Shown here: positions 53,101-64,000 of the stretch, in pieces | Numbering within the stretch: position 1 is the stretch's first letter | How the letters are laid out: every line of letters begins with the position of its first letter | Source: Prinia subflava | Lineage: Eukaryota; Chordata; Aves; Passeriformes; Cisticolidae | Assembly: GCF_021018805.1 (NCBI RefSeq) | Contig: NC_086248.1 | Span: forward strand, 63,497,985 to 63,561,984 | Direction: 5' to 3' | DNA length: 64,000 nt | The notes under the pieces: model-generated | What the model saw: the letters and a program-made list of their open reading frames with translations, nothing else | Databases searched by the model: none | What the model was told of the DNA's origin: nothing | Made by a program: the position numbers and the translations under genes

Positions 53101-56100
53101 GACATACCCTACAGGGCATTTCCCAGAGGTTCTCCAACCACCAAAGTCTGAACAAAATATGTGTGAACCCTTTTGAAGTCTGCTGGATATGTGTTTTATT
53201 TTGAAAACTGCTGAAACAACTTGGCTAACAGTCATGGCTGATGAACTGTGTAACTGTGAGGACTTGTGAGGCATCAGCTTGGTCCCAAAAGACAGAGGCA
53301 GGCTTAAGTCAATATGATGAAGCTCTCACATGTCTGTGCCCTAGCACTCCAGGACTCAAAAAAGCCAGTCTGAAATACCTTCCCCTGTGCTGCTGCAGTG
53401 TGCACCTGCAGCAGTCAGAGGGAGCAACAGTACTGCAGAGACTTATTTTGGGGTCCTCACTGCCACACTACAGGTTTCCAGAAGTGCAATACTGACATTT
53501 CTGGTACATTTTCAAACTGACACAGTCAAACCAGTGTAAGTTCCAACATGCACATTTATCATGCCTTGGTATCCATCAAAGTAATCAGAAAAAAATGAGA
53601 GTTCACTGTCACATGGTATTTTTTTTCTGAAGATTTTACACACCTTGTTTAAAACTTGGCTTATTCTCTCTGCCTTGCCTCACAAAACAACATTTCCCCT
53701 ACTCAGCAGCTGAGCACAGAGGGAAGAGAGGATTCAGCAGTAATCTGAACTGGAAAGTCCAGCTGCTTTACATGTAGGTGTGTGTTTGTGCAGAGGTGGC
53801 AGCTGAGTGCTCATGGGACACCAGGGCAGCCTTGCTCTCAACCCAGGAGCAGAGCAGGGCTGGGCCCTCCTGCGCTCCTCTCCTGCCAGCGCATTTTCTC
53901 CAGAAGCCAGACACGAAGCACATCAAAATCTACCCAAATAACAGAACTCCAGTAAGGCCAAGACAACACTGCAGAAGAGAGTGCCAGCATGCAGACACCA
54001 TCCTCAGCAAAAGCTGGCTGCAAGCCACAAACTCCCCTCCCACGGTGTCCTTGCACTGGGCTGTGACCACTGCTATGGGTGGTAACTCCCACCAGCTCTG
54101 GTGACCTTAATGACAAGACAAAGACCAGAACCTCTCTATTTAACAACGATTTCTCACCAGCCAAACTTATATTGCAAATAAACTAAATGAGTCATCAAAC
54201 AGCTTGAGTGAAGCTCTCTTAGTCCTCACCAAAGTACTAATTCCACCTCTCCCCCAGTCTGTTGAGTCAGAACATTTCTCCCTCCAGCCCTGCTCTGCCG
54301 TTCACGATCCAGAGAGGAACAGCAGTGTTAATTCTCCCATCACCTCTTTCACGCCTTCAGCCAAACGTCCTCACCTTACCGTATGAGTCAGATTTCTGAT
54401 TCTTTTCTTCCTGTGAAAGCAATTTAGCTGATAAAACCTAATTAATATTATAATTCTTATTAAGAATTCCTTGCTAATGAGAGATCTGCCAGACACATGA
54501 CTAGACTAATTTGTACAGTGCTTGTTCTCAGCAATAACCTGTACTCTGAAGTTCTGATGTCCATCAATTATCCAAAGCCCTAGTACAAATCTTCTGGCAT
54601 AAACAGGCACAACACCATTTCCACAGAGTTCAGGAGACACAGGACAACTACATTGCCAAAATCCTGTCTTGGTTTCCCAGATCGGCTGCAAACTACTCAT
54701 TTCTCACTTTTTCCAGCCACAAACAGGCAGCTGCTGAAACCTACTTCTATTAGGATCTTCCCACAGAGCAGAAAGATGGGTGGGCAATCCTGCCCCACCT
54801 GCTGCGGAGCTGGGCCGCCCCCTCTGCATGAGCACTAAGCAGTCACACACCGTGGTAGTGACAGTGTGCTCCCATCAGTCTTCCAGTGCAGGACTAACAA
54901 GGCAAGGACTCTCTCCAGATGTCTGCGTGGTGCAGGGAACCTGAGCAGGCTCATGATGCTTTAGGTTCCCTGCATACCACATCTCACACCATTCATACGC
55001 AGCAACAGGAGCAGCTAAGTGCTGCTGCTCTTTGCCTCGCTTTTCCATGACAGTCTTTTAGACAAATAGTTCTCAGAAGAAGGTGATAAGCCTATCAGAG
55101 ATGACAGAGGCAGAACACAGAAGCAAAATAATTCAGCTCAGTCTTATCCATGCTGGCCCTCTCCAAGGCTCCCAGCTCTCCACACTGCATCTCGTACCTG
55201 CAAGTGCTAAGGTGCACAGAGCCAGACCAGTGGGTCTGCAGGGAGCCAGGTCCATGATCCTCGCAGCTGTGAGCATCCCTTCAACTCCAGCATGGGTGGG
55301 ACAGCAGAGGTAAAGAAGTGGAACAGGGACTCTTTCAGCCAGAGGAAAAGTTAAACTCAACAAGGCACAAGCATTGCCAATTTTTAAGTGAGGAACTGCT
55401 TACAAAATCAACAGGAAGAATTGCCATAAAACTTCTGGAAATGGCCCTTACTTTGCACTTTTTACTCCAAACAACCTCGCTGCTGCACTGCTAGCAGCAG
55501 TGGATTACACTTTGTGTGCTACTGTGCTCCCAGCCATTCGGTTTCCATGTTCCACCAGCTCTATGCTGAGATCTGCAGCCTGATCCTCTTCTGCCATCAA
55601 CCTGGCAGCCCATCTAGCCATGACTGCACCTAAAGGAGAAGCTGTCCAAAGGCCAGGAAAGACTTCCGCACAATTCAATATATTCTTTGGCAGAAAACGG
55701 ATTTAAAAGCAGGCTAAATTCAATTATTTGTATAACTGGAATATCCTTGTAACCATAGCAATCACTTAAACAAGGCTTTAAAGAAAATATTCCCTCGTTA
55801 TTAAAATATTGATTCTAGACTCTGACTCAGTTTCTCAGTCTTCCTCGTTTCTGATCTCAGAGGTGCTGTCTGCCTCCAGGTCTTGTAAAACACATGGAAT
55901 AGGAAGAGCTCGGCTCAGAGACACCAAGTATCCTCAGCTTGTGCCAATAGAATGATGCTTCCTAAATATACAAATACAAAAGGATCAGGTTGTCATGTGG
56001 GGATTGGGAGGTTTGCAAACATGATACAAGTAATCAGCTAGCAGGGATGTTTCTCAGAACAAGTCTCAGGCAATTAAACTGAGCCCACATTAATTACATT

Positions 56101-58394
56101 GCAAACACAGAGTATTACTTCAGTTGGAGCCAGACTCCTTTAAAAGCTCAGGCACTGAAAAAAAAAAAAGAAAATAAGGGGGAAAAGGCTGAAGTATTTG
56201 GCAACTGGCAATATACATTAAGTTCCCTTGATATTATGGCTGGATTATCTTCTATCTCCACGGACTCCATTCCACAGTTATGACTCTTGTATTAGTAAGA
56301 GCATGCAGACATCACACAAAGGCAGCATTGATTTGTTATCCTGTAACTCTATCTAAATAAGCAGGGAGAATTTATTTTGAAAAGACTCAGCCAGAGCCTT
56401 TTACTTTTTTTCAGCTGCCTATTAAATGAGTACATAGCCAGGAAAATGGGACACAGAAACTGTAAGATGGATGTGATCTGCACACGTGTTTTTCTCACAA
56501 GAAAACAAGCACAGAGCATGTTTAACAAAAGGGAGTAGCTTCAGGGTTACATTATATAATGGAGCTGAATGCAAACTCTTGAATACACAGCACCTCAGGG
56601 AGGTACATAAGGAAAGGTACAAAAGTTAAGTATTTTCTTCATGTGAAGAAGGAGAAAATTTCTTCTTTAAACATGACTTGAGAGTCCCTCCTGGATGCCA
56701 CCACAGCTGGTTTGGCTCTGCTAACTAGCCCATGTGTTTCGGGTCAGGTAGTCTGTGGATTAAGGAGCTAAACCAGCTGCTTTAGCTTCTCCTCCCATCC
56801 CACTGATGTTGGCTGGACATTACTGAATGAAAAGCAAACATGCAGGAAGCTCAGTAACTTACAGATGTATTTAAGGCCAAAAAATATTCACGTACCAAGT
56901 CAATGACAAAATACTGCAGCAGCAGCTGTTTTGGAAAGCAGGTTTTGTTTTATATACCCAGGTTCACAAGGAACAGAAATTGTTTCACAGAATACTGTCA
57001 GAATAGGAATCAAATACAAATGTATCTGTGTGAAACCTGGGCATGTATTTTTAGGTGCACACACCCACACACATATGCAGTCTGAATAGTTCATTCCCGT
57101 CCCCTGACACCATCAGGGATGCCTTCAAGAGGAAAATGAGCCCAGGCACCCTCCTAACCCACTCTGCCTGTGCCACCCCTATTTTAACTACGTACTGTAT
57201 CATGTAATGGCTTGAAAAGCTTTTTATTTCCGTGATGTTTTCCTTCCTCCACATTCTCACAATGCTAGTCAGTTTCTTTTAGCAACACAGTAACACAGCA
57301 GATCAAACCTCAAATTCTGCAGTTTAGTGCACAGTACCAAATACTGCAGTAATTATGTTTAGTCTCTTCAAAATACTAGGTCTTATTTCAGCTTCCCACA
57401 TTGGCTTAAGGCTTAAACCATGACCTAAGATCTTTTCAGCAAAGTATCAATATGGAATCACTGCAGTCACTTGCAATTAGCTGATGGCAGCTTATTGACA
57501 TTCCCATCCTATGAGCAGATCCTCGTATTTTATGCTGCAGCTATCCAGCAGGCTCCTCATTAACACACACCTTGTCAGTTCCAAGGTTATTCAAACCAGC
57601 CGTAGTATCTGCTTCGCTTCCAAAATTAAACCTGCACAGCTACAGCGGGCTCTTCAGAGAGTTCCCAAACCTCCAAATCCCATCCTACACCTCTGGAACT
57701 GAAGCACTCCTTCCCTCCCAGCAGTATTTGCTTTACCCTTTATATGTCCAGATGGCCTTGATCACTTGCATCCTTCCAGAACTTCTCTATGGTAATATAT
57801 AATGGCTGAAAAATCATGCTATAAGCATATGGAGCAAGGTTTGCTAAAATGGATGATTTCATGATTAGTTAGACTGCTGAAAAGCCTTAGCCAGGAAGCA
57901 AAGATTTGCAGCCAGGTTTCAGTGATGAAGTGTTGTCATAATGTGGGAAACCCTTTTGCCCTAGGTGCTACCCTGTTGTGTTCTTCCCTCCAGAAGCTCT
58001 TCTGGTACTTCACAGGCATCAGAGGGTGCATTTCCATTAACAGACTCGAACAGAAGTGAAGGATTCAGCACTCTGTCCTCCACTCAGCCCCACTGGCAGC
58101 AGCTGGCACAGCAGACTGGCATTCCCAAAACTGCTCCTGCAGGACTGACTGCGCTACAGGAGCATTTCTGACATCAACGGAGTGAACAGGACTTCAGTTT
58201 GGCAAGGTGACACATCACATACCCCCCACCATTACCCCTGCAGTACAACAGTCTTCAAAACAACAACAAAGCTTCCTTTTAACTGATACCAAAACCTGGC
58301 TTTACTGTGCCCTTTAAAGTTCAGGCAACTGGAGTAATCCTATAAGGAGCAGGTGTAAGAAACTACTCCGGAGAATGGGGAAAAAAGAACCCAC
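53101..58394. other. Intergenic sequence between TXLNB and HECA, second part
   Basis: It is unique sequence of mixed composition, more GC-rich near 53760-55340. It contains an RFX X-box-like motif at 55749-55762 and a short A run near 56158-56169. Open frames here have no recognisable product. Confidence 0.65.
55749..55762. promoter_or_regulatory. RFX X-box-like motif
   Basis: GTAACCATAGCAAT differs at the last base from the ideal X-box form GTNRCC-N2-RGYAAC. A single motif of this kind is weak evidence. Confidence 0.2.
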
Positions 58395-58412
58395 ACCATT
58401 AGCTGTCTGGTA

Positions 58413-58418
58413 TTTATT
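58413..58418 (-). terminator. HECA: Candidate HECA poly(A) signal AATAAA
   Basis: The sense-strand context is GTAATAAATACC. It is the most distal AATAAA before sequence without other gene evidence. The cleavage site would be 10-25 bases further along the - strand. Confidence 0.5.
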
Positions 58419-58515
58419 ACTTTTTAATACAGAGAACTCACAACGAAATATTCTCTAACAACACACATAAATGATATCATAACCCATTATTTTAATTTCA
58501 TCAACATTCATTTGC

Positions 58516-58523
58516 TATGTACA
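58516..58523 (-). promoter_or_regulatory. HECA: Pumilio-type response element near the HECA 3' UTR end
   Basis: UGUACAUA on the HECA sense strand lies about 100 bases before the candidate poly(A) signal. Confidence 0.35.
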
Positions 58524-61489
58524 TATTCTTCCATCTGCAAAAGTGCAATCCAAGAATGTCTCGACAAGAAACCTTTATGGACAAATATATTTTTGAGGGG
58601 TTTTCTCACCAGTGGCCTTACAACATGTTTGTCCTTGGTTACTTGGTACAGCAAAATGAGGAATACATGGGAAGGGGGGAAAAAAGGAAAAAAGAAAAAT
58701 ATTGGGCTAGATGCCTCCCTTGTAGGAATATTCCTTATTTTTCCAATTAAACTCATTATGAATACACTGCTCATTACTGGAGATGTTAATGTAAATAGAC
58801 TATAGGATAGTCTATGGTCTGGCTATAAAACTCTGTAGTTTTAATGACTCTGCAGCATTAGACAGAACAACAATTTCAAGCTGTTCACGTTGGTAGATGT
58901 CAAATTACACATCAGCATATAAAAGACATCCATTTTGTTAGTTATGGTTATTTTGTAGACATCTTACTGATGGATGAAATCAGTTTTATACACCCAAAAT
59001 ATGAAGTCTACCTAAATGCAAGTCTCTCCTATGGAAAGGAGAGTTAACTACTGGAAAGAAAAGCATTTGCACATGCAACTCCTATTATTATCACAAGGAG
59101 TATCGTGCACTTCAGAAGAGTAGAATGAACCTCCAAATTCAGAGGACTGCATTCTCATTTATAAAACATATTTCAGGCAGATTTAATCTGACCATGGGCC
59201 AGCTTAAAAAGAACACACAGCACAAGAAATATGAAAGGTAATGAAGAATAAACTAGCCAAATAAGCAAAGCAAGCAGCTCCCTAGCTAGGGAGATAGTTT
59301 CCCTTATGATGCATTTGTAAGCTCATAACTACTTCCAGTGCTTGTCAAGACAGAAAGCAGAGCAACTGTTGGTCTAGTTTAACCTCCAAAGTAACCATAG
59401 GTCCCAAAAAAGTTGCATTTGCGCTTCTACTTCTGCAGAGCCCAGGAAACTGTCATGGCCAAAGGTGAGGGCTGACTGCTTGACTGGAATCTGCATGTTA
59501 CAGAAAATCGCGCATTTTGCAGAACCCAATAGCAGCTTTTAGTACCAACAAGAAGCAGGGAAAGCCACTACAAATTAGGGATAATTAACTTTGGAGTGAA
59601 AGTTCTTTCTGTAGCTCAGCTGGTTGCCACAGAGGATCATTTTTACAGTGCTATATGTGCTGCTAGACTCCAGTTGAGAGTTGTGTTTTACAAGAAAAAA
59701 GGCATTTCTTCAAGCAGTAGATAAGACTCACTTAACAACACAATTAAAACGAAAAGCTGGCAAAGAACTAAAGTGTTTTCTTAGATAGATTTGTATGTAA
59801 TTCCTTGTCAGTGTGAAGACTTTAAATGTGCTTATCCCTTCCCATTTTCTCAGTCTGCTCCATTCCTGGTTTTGACTTGGATATATTATCCACTCTCATA
59901 CACTTGTTTTTAAAGCTGACCATATTTGCTTTATTGCATGTCTACTCATTTTTGATTGTCACACATATGGGTCTAGAGAGGCATCCAAGAACTTAAAGGG
60001 CAGAATTATAAACTAAGCTACTCTAAGGGAAGCAAGCAAACAAGTATCTAGGACAACTCCAGATCCCTCTTCTCCTCTGCCATGTGCATTGTACAGTGAC
60101 ACCTCCTGCCACCACTGCACAAAAAAGTGGGCACACAATGCCATGTATCCTATGTGACAATTGACACCCCAGACTCATGACGTGTGACTGGCACTCAAGA
60201 CCGAGCCTACAGTAAGAGATGTATGCTTTTATTGCTCTCTTGAATTAATTACAGGAGCTTTGTCTTTGCTGCATGACTTCAGGCCGCTGCAACAGCCGCC
60301 GTTTTCTGTCTGCTTTGGTTCTCATGGTACTGCCAGGCAACACAACTCCAACCTTGTTTGCCACCCTAACCAGCAGCAGGTTGCTCAACACATCATGAAA
60401 GCTGAAAGGCTCATCCTTCTGGGGGAGTTAATCTAAATTATTTGATTGCTCTTCACAAGGGAAGTCTGCACTGCACAGCTAATTAGGTTTTATCTGCTAG
60501 AAACCCTCTTCCTTGCAGGCATGCCCAGGCTAGGTCCTGCTCCTATGGACAACGCGTGCAGTGTTGGTCCCACTGCAGCTGGGCTTGGTGTGACTTTGTG
60601 GTAGCCATGAAAGGACTACCTTTGGAAGTCTTGGAAGGCTCTCAATGTCTTTCTCATAATTCTCCCAGAAGAAGAAATAGGTTTTCCCAAAACTGTTGCA
60701 AACGGGACAACTGCACCAAACACCAAGAACGTGCTGCAGACTCCAAACCAAGCCAGGAACTCGCAGAGAAGGAGAGGAGCCCCAGTGGTGAAGGCCACCA
60801 CGGCCCGCTAACACGGCTGCTCGGACCAGCGCTGGACCACACGAGCTGGGTGGCACCTGAGGACACTGCCACTCAAACTGTGCCAACACAAGCACTCTCT
60901 GCGGCCTGGGTGTTACCTGAAGGGTAGCTAATGCTAAAAGGAGTTAATTCTGCAGTGGAGACAGCCAGGAAATAAAACTCTGAGCTCGGCATTTTTACAC
61001 CCAAAGAAACATGGATATTCAGCTTAAGTTATATGTGCACGATAATTTCTTAATTCAGCAGAAAATGTAATTCTCAGACCAACAGAGACCAACCACTCGT
61101 TTGGCTTCTGACTTTTTTGTTTTCTCTCCCAGGGTGGCAGACTACCAGGGTCATCTTCAAGACTGCCATTTCAACAGATACACTCTAAAAAGATTCTAGT
61201 TTGGAAAAAAAAAAAAAGACTTCAGAAGAAACAAAAAATAATCCCACCATGTAAACAGAAACAAAACCCACACTTCTCCAGTGGACAAACACTTCATAAA
61301 TACACTATTGAGAAAAGGAAAAAAAACCAAAATGTCCCTTAAATCTCAATTGATTTGAGAAACCAAGCAAAAGATTAATGACCTATTTTAAAAAATTTAT
61401 TTAAGGAAGGGAGAAATGGGAGTCAAGAAACAACTGCAGAGTCTACAGGGCCAAGCTCTGATACAAATTCACTGCTTAATGCAGTCTAT

Positions 61490-61497
61490 TATGTACA
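61490..61497 (-). promoter_or_regulatory. HECA: Pumilio-type response element
   Basis: UGUACAUA on the HECA sense strand is a perfect match to UGUANAUA. Confidence 0.35.
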
Positions 61498-62415
61498 GCA
61501 CAGAGGCATGTAGAAAGTAAATATACTAAGTTTGCTGTCGTAAAACATCTTGTTTTTAGATCCTAGACTGAACACAATTTTGTGAGATGAAGGTGCAGCA
61601 ATTAATTGTTTTAAAAGGTGATGACATGTTTTGTACTCAGTACCTCTCAGCTCATACAGGTCTGAGGGCCCAGATCCCACTTCATGGTTCTCCTTCCACA
61701 CCAGCCTGCAGCAGGCAGCAAAGCCTCAGTCCCAGCAGGCACATACAATAACACCCCCGCTCAGCTCAGCCAGCTCCTTCTCTAAAACGTCTGTGAAGAA
61801 ACACCTTTATTTAAAGCATTTTAAGATCTCCAGCTTGTTTTGGTATGAGCAGATGACCCAGATGGCACATGACAGCCCTGTTGGAAGCAGCACTATTGCC
61901 TGCACCATAACTCAGTGAGGGCAATGCACATCAGACACACATGGCAGGAAGACGCGATGCCAAAAGAATTCATTCAAGATTGCATTTTCTGGCACACATT
62001 TACATTCACTTGTCATGATACCTTAGTTTACCCTGGTCGTGGGAAATCTGAAAGAAAGCTTGCTGAGGGGACTGGCAACACAGGGCCAGCTCCTGCACCA
62101 CTGGGAACCAATGCAAAAGGCTGAATGAATTCAACAGTAACAGAATAATTTCTTTCCACGGATTTCCCATTTCCACCAAGCTGGAGGAACAACCCTATGC
62201 AATTACCCATTTTCCAACTGGACATATTTCTCTGTCCTTTATGTCTCCCCACACCCTTCCTATAAACTGTATTACAACTATACAAAAAATAAACCCAAAT
62301 CATTTTTAGCTGAACTTTACCCCACACATGGGATATATTGAAAGGCCATTAAATTGGCTTGCCTCCAACCTTCACAGAGATCTTGTCAGGAGGATTCTGG
62401 TTTTAACAACATGTA

Positions 62416-62437
62416 TATATACATATTAATATGTACA
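62416..62437 (-). promoter_or_regulatory. HECA: Two Pumilio-type response elements in HECA 3' UTR
   Basis: On the sense strand UGUACAUA (62430-62437) and UGUAUAUA (62416-62423) both match UGUANAUA perfectly, six bases apart and about 130-150 bases after the stop. The stretch 62411-62434 also consists of two overlapping 14-base palindromes. Binding by PUM1/2 is inference. Confidence 0.45.
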
Positions 62438-62563
62438 CTGACAAAGAAGCTGCTCTTTCAGTTAGAAAAGAAATTAGATTTCATCACAGAATGAATCCTA
62501 TAAAAAGATATGTAATAAAGTTGAAATACCCATAAAATAGCTATTACTAAAGCAAAGCTTTCG

Positions 62564-62728
62564 TCAATAAGCCTCCAAAACTTTAAATGAAGAAAATGGC
62601 TTCACGAAGTGGTAGTCTAGATTTCCACAGTGAGGACACTGCTGGACGTTGCTGTATTCAGAGAAATACTGCATGCCAATCCGCACATCTATTACTGGCT
62701 TCCCACAGTGCTTACAGTTCAGTCGAGC
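62564..62728 (-). CDS. HECA: Headcase homologue, last coding exon (54 residues and stop)
   Basis: The exon encodes ARLNCKHCGKPVIDVRIG, then a second CPHCG, and ends FSSFKVLEAY. This is the C-terminus of vertebrate HECA as I know it, with no visible difference. The two CxxC pairs (CKHC and CPHC) suggest a small zinc-binding fold. The acceptor on the - strand is TTTTTCGCAG, phase 0, at 62729-62730. The rest of HECA lies beyond the window. HECA is the homologue of Drosophila headcase, a cytoplasmic regulator of growth and imaginal cell differentiation; the human protein has been linked to cell-cycle control. The gene converges on TXLNB, as I recall for mammals. Confidence 0.97.
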   Translation of the reverse strand, partial: ARLNCKHCGKPVIDVRIGMQYFSEYSNVQQCPHCGNLDYHFVKPFSSFKVLEAY

Positions 62729-64000
62729 CTGCGAAAAACAAAGAAACAAACAAAAAAACCTTTTTGAAATAACCACACTCCCCTCAGTTTCTCACCTGTG
62801 GAAAAGAAGGTGCCAGAGGCAGTCCCCTGTCCTGCCAAGCAGGAGAAGGCGTCAGTCAGGAAAATAGCAGTAATGGGATGTGCTGCTAAGGACAGTCCTG
62901 GACTGGGAACTCGCAGGCACACACCGTGCCTTCCAGATTAAAGACCACCACCAAATTCTGGGGAGTGGGTCACCTCCCACTTTGACTGACGGAAGGAGAG
63001 AATATCAAGGTTTATTTTGTGATGCTTAATCTCTGAATCAATTCCTCAATCTCCAGCACAAGAAGTGCTGTCTCAATAAATCATTAATGAAGTATTGAAG
63101 TGATGAGAGAAATTTCATTTTTACGCCATGCAATTCAATGTTTAGGCTGACGTTTGAACATCATCTATGAAATATATCAGCATTTTAATCTTTTGCCTTA
63201 ACAAATGTATAACTTGATCTACTTTATCAGCACAATACAGTATTGTGTCCCTTTAAGTGTCTATTTAAACATTTATGGCACATATCAGGTTATACAAACT
63301 AAATATCACTTCAACACACAAACTATTCTACAAAACCCAACTGAGAAAGGAACAATATCAACTGGGTGGATATGACAAATAATTCAAGGTCATAGGTGAG
63401 GAAGGACATAGATATTAATATTCAGCTGTTAGAAAAAAGTGAGACTACAGGAGAAATCTAGCTGAGAAACACAGCCTATCTGATACAAAGAAAGCAACAG
63501 GCAGCATGAAAGCTCAGCAAGCTCTCTGGAATACTCAAGAGAAGCACAAAGGATTTGAGACTGTAAAGAAGTTAAGGAGGGCAAATGAGCAGCGAGGGCC
63601 TGAGCTGCAGTGTAGTTTAACTTCACAGCCCAGTACACTAATGAAAGCTTCAGCTCTCCACTGAAAAGAACAGAAAGTATTGTCCAAGCCATCTTGATTT
63701 AAGGGATTTTCCTGGATGAGGAGAGTAGGAAATTATTAAAGTACTATCCCTGTTGAGATCACACTCAAAAAGAAACAAATCAACAGCTTCACTGCTATCT
63801 GCTCTGCTTGAAAAGCAGAAATTTTAAGAAATACAATCTACTAGGTTATGAATTTTTATGGAATTCATAACCAAAGTATTTTCTCCTTTACTACTGTCCA
63901 GCATATCAGCCAGGAATTAGTAATGTGACAATGGTTGCAGTTCATTATTCTATATGCAAATTTGTGATGTAGAATTAAATATTTTGAAGTAAGGCACGAA
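62729..64000 (-). other. HECA: HECA last intron (partial)
   Basis: It is unique AT-rich sequence running off the window end. No exon or transposon was recognised. Confidence 0.85.

Larger units (their letters stand above)
58395..62563 (-). other. HECA: Probable HECA 3' UTR (about 4.1 kb)
   Basis: It extends from the HECA stop codon to an AATAAA on the - strand (58413-58418). Other - strand AATAAA hexamers at 61806-61811 and 60228-60233 could give shorter transcripts. I recall that human HECA also has a long 3' UTR. Four UGUANAUA motifs lie in it on the sense strand. A 13-base A run on the + strand is at 61205-61217. Confidence 0.6.

Noticed and set aside
52733..53155. 140-residue open frame on the - strand
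   Set aside because: It lies in the CR1 fragment and shows only a short, degraded stretch of CR1-type coding sequence. It is not a functional protein.
60530..60927. Open frames of about 120 residues on both strands in the HECA 3' UTR
   Set aside because: They lie downstream of the HECA stop with no recognisable product. Mutual overlap suggests chance.

Overview
The window is vertebrate nuclear DNA, most likely from a bird. The evidence is two spliced vertebrate genes with short introns, low repeat density, and an interspersed-repeat content made almost entirely of CR1 LINE fragments, some ending in the CR1 ATTCTATG tail. No bacterial-style operons, CRISPR arrays, IS elements or tRNA/rRNA genes were seen. 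Species cannot be named from the sequence.

Layout. 1-16848 is non-coding sequence upstream of, or in intron 1 of, the first gene. It carries two CR1 fragments, a T/G-rich repeat, a diverged duplicated segment, a palindromic octamer motif and a weak candidate for an untranslated first exon. 16849-44387 is the complete coding part of taxilin beta (TXLNB) on the + strand. It has nine coding exons and, when joined, encodes 682 residues: a disordered N-terminus, a long taxilin coiled coil, and a disordered acidic/Pro-Thr-rich tail holding 13 tandem 7-residue repeats. 44388 to about 58400 is the probable TXLNB 3' UTR followed by intergenic DNA, with two more CR1 fragments and two long hexanucleotide arrays. 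About 58400-62728, on the - strand, is the last exon of HECA (headcase homologue): 54 codons and a stop, then a probable 4.1-kb 3' UTR ending at an AATAAA. 62729-64000 is the preceding HECA intron.

The two genes converge tail to tail, the arrangement I recall for mammalian HECA-TXLNB, so this looks like an old syntenic block. TXLNB is a muscle-enriched syntaxin-binding-family coiled-coil protein and HECA is a growth/differentiation regulator; nothing in the sequence indicates that they act in one pathway.

I see no evidence for a wholly new biological system. The observations most worth checking are a GC-AG intron after TXLNB exon 2, the in-frame 21-bp coding minisatellite in the TXLNB tail, a cluster of four perfect Pumilio-type motifs in the HECA 3' UTR, an intronic element with paired octamers and paired 13-mers, and a (GGTTTT)n expansion inside a CR1 copy.
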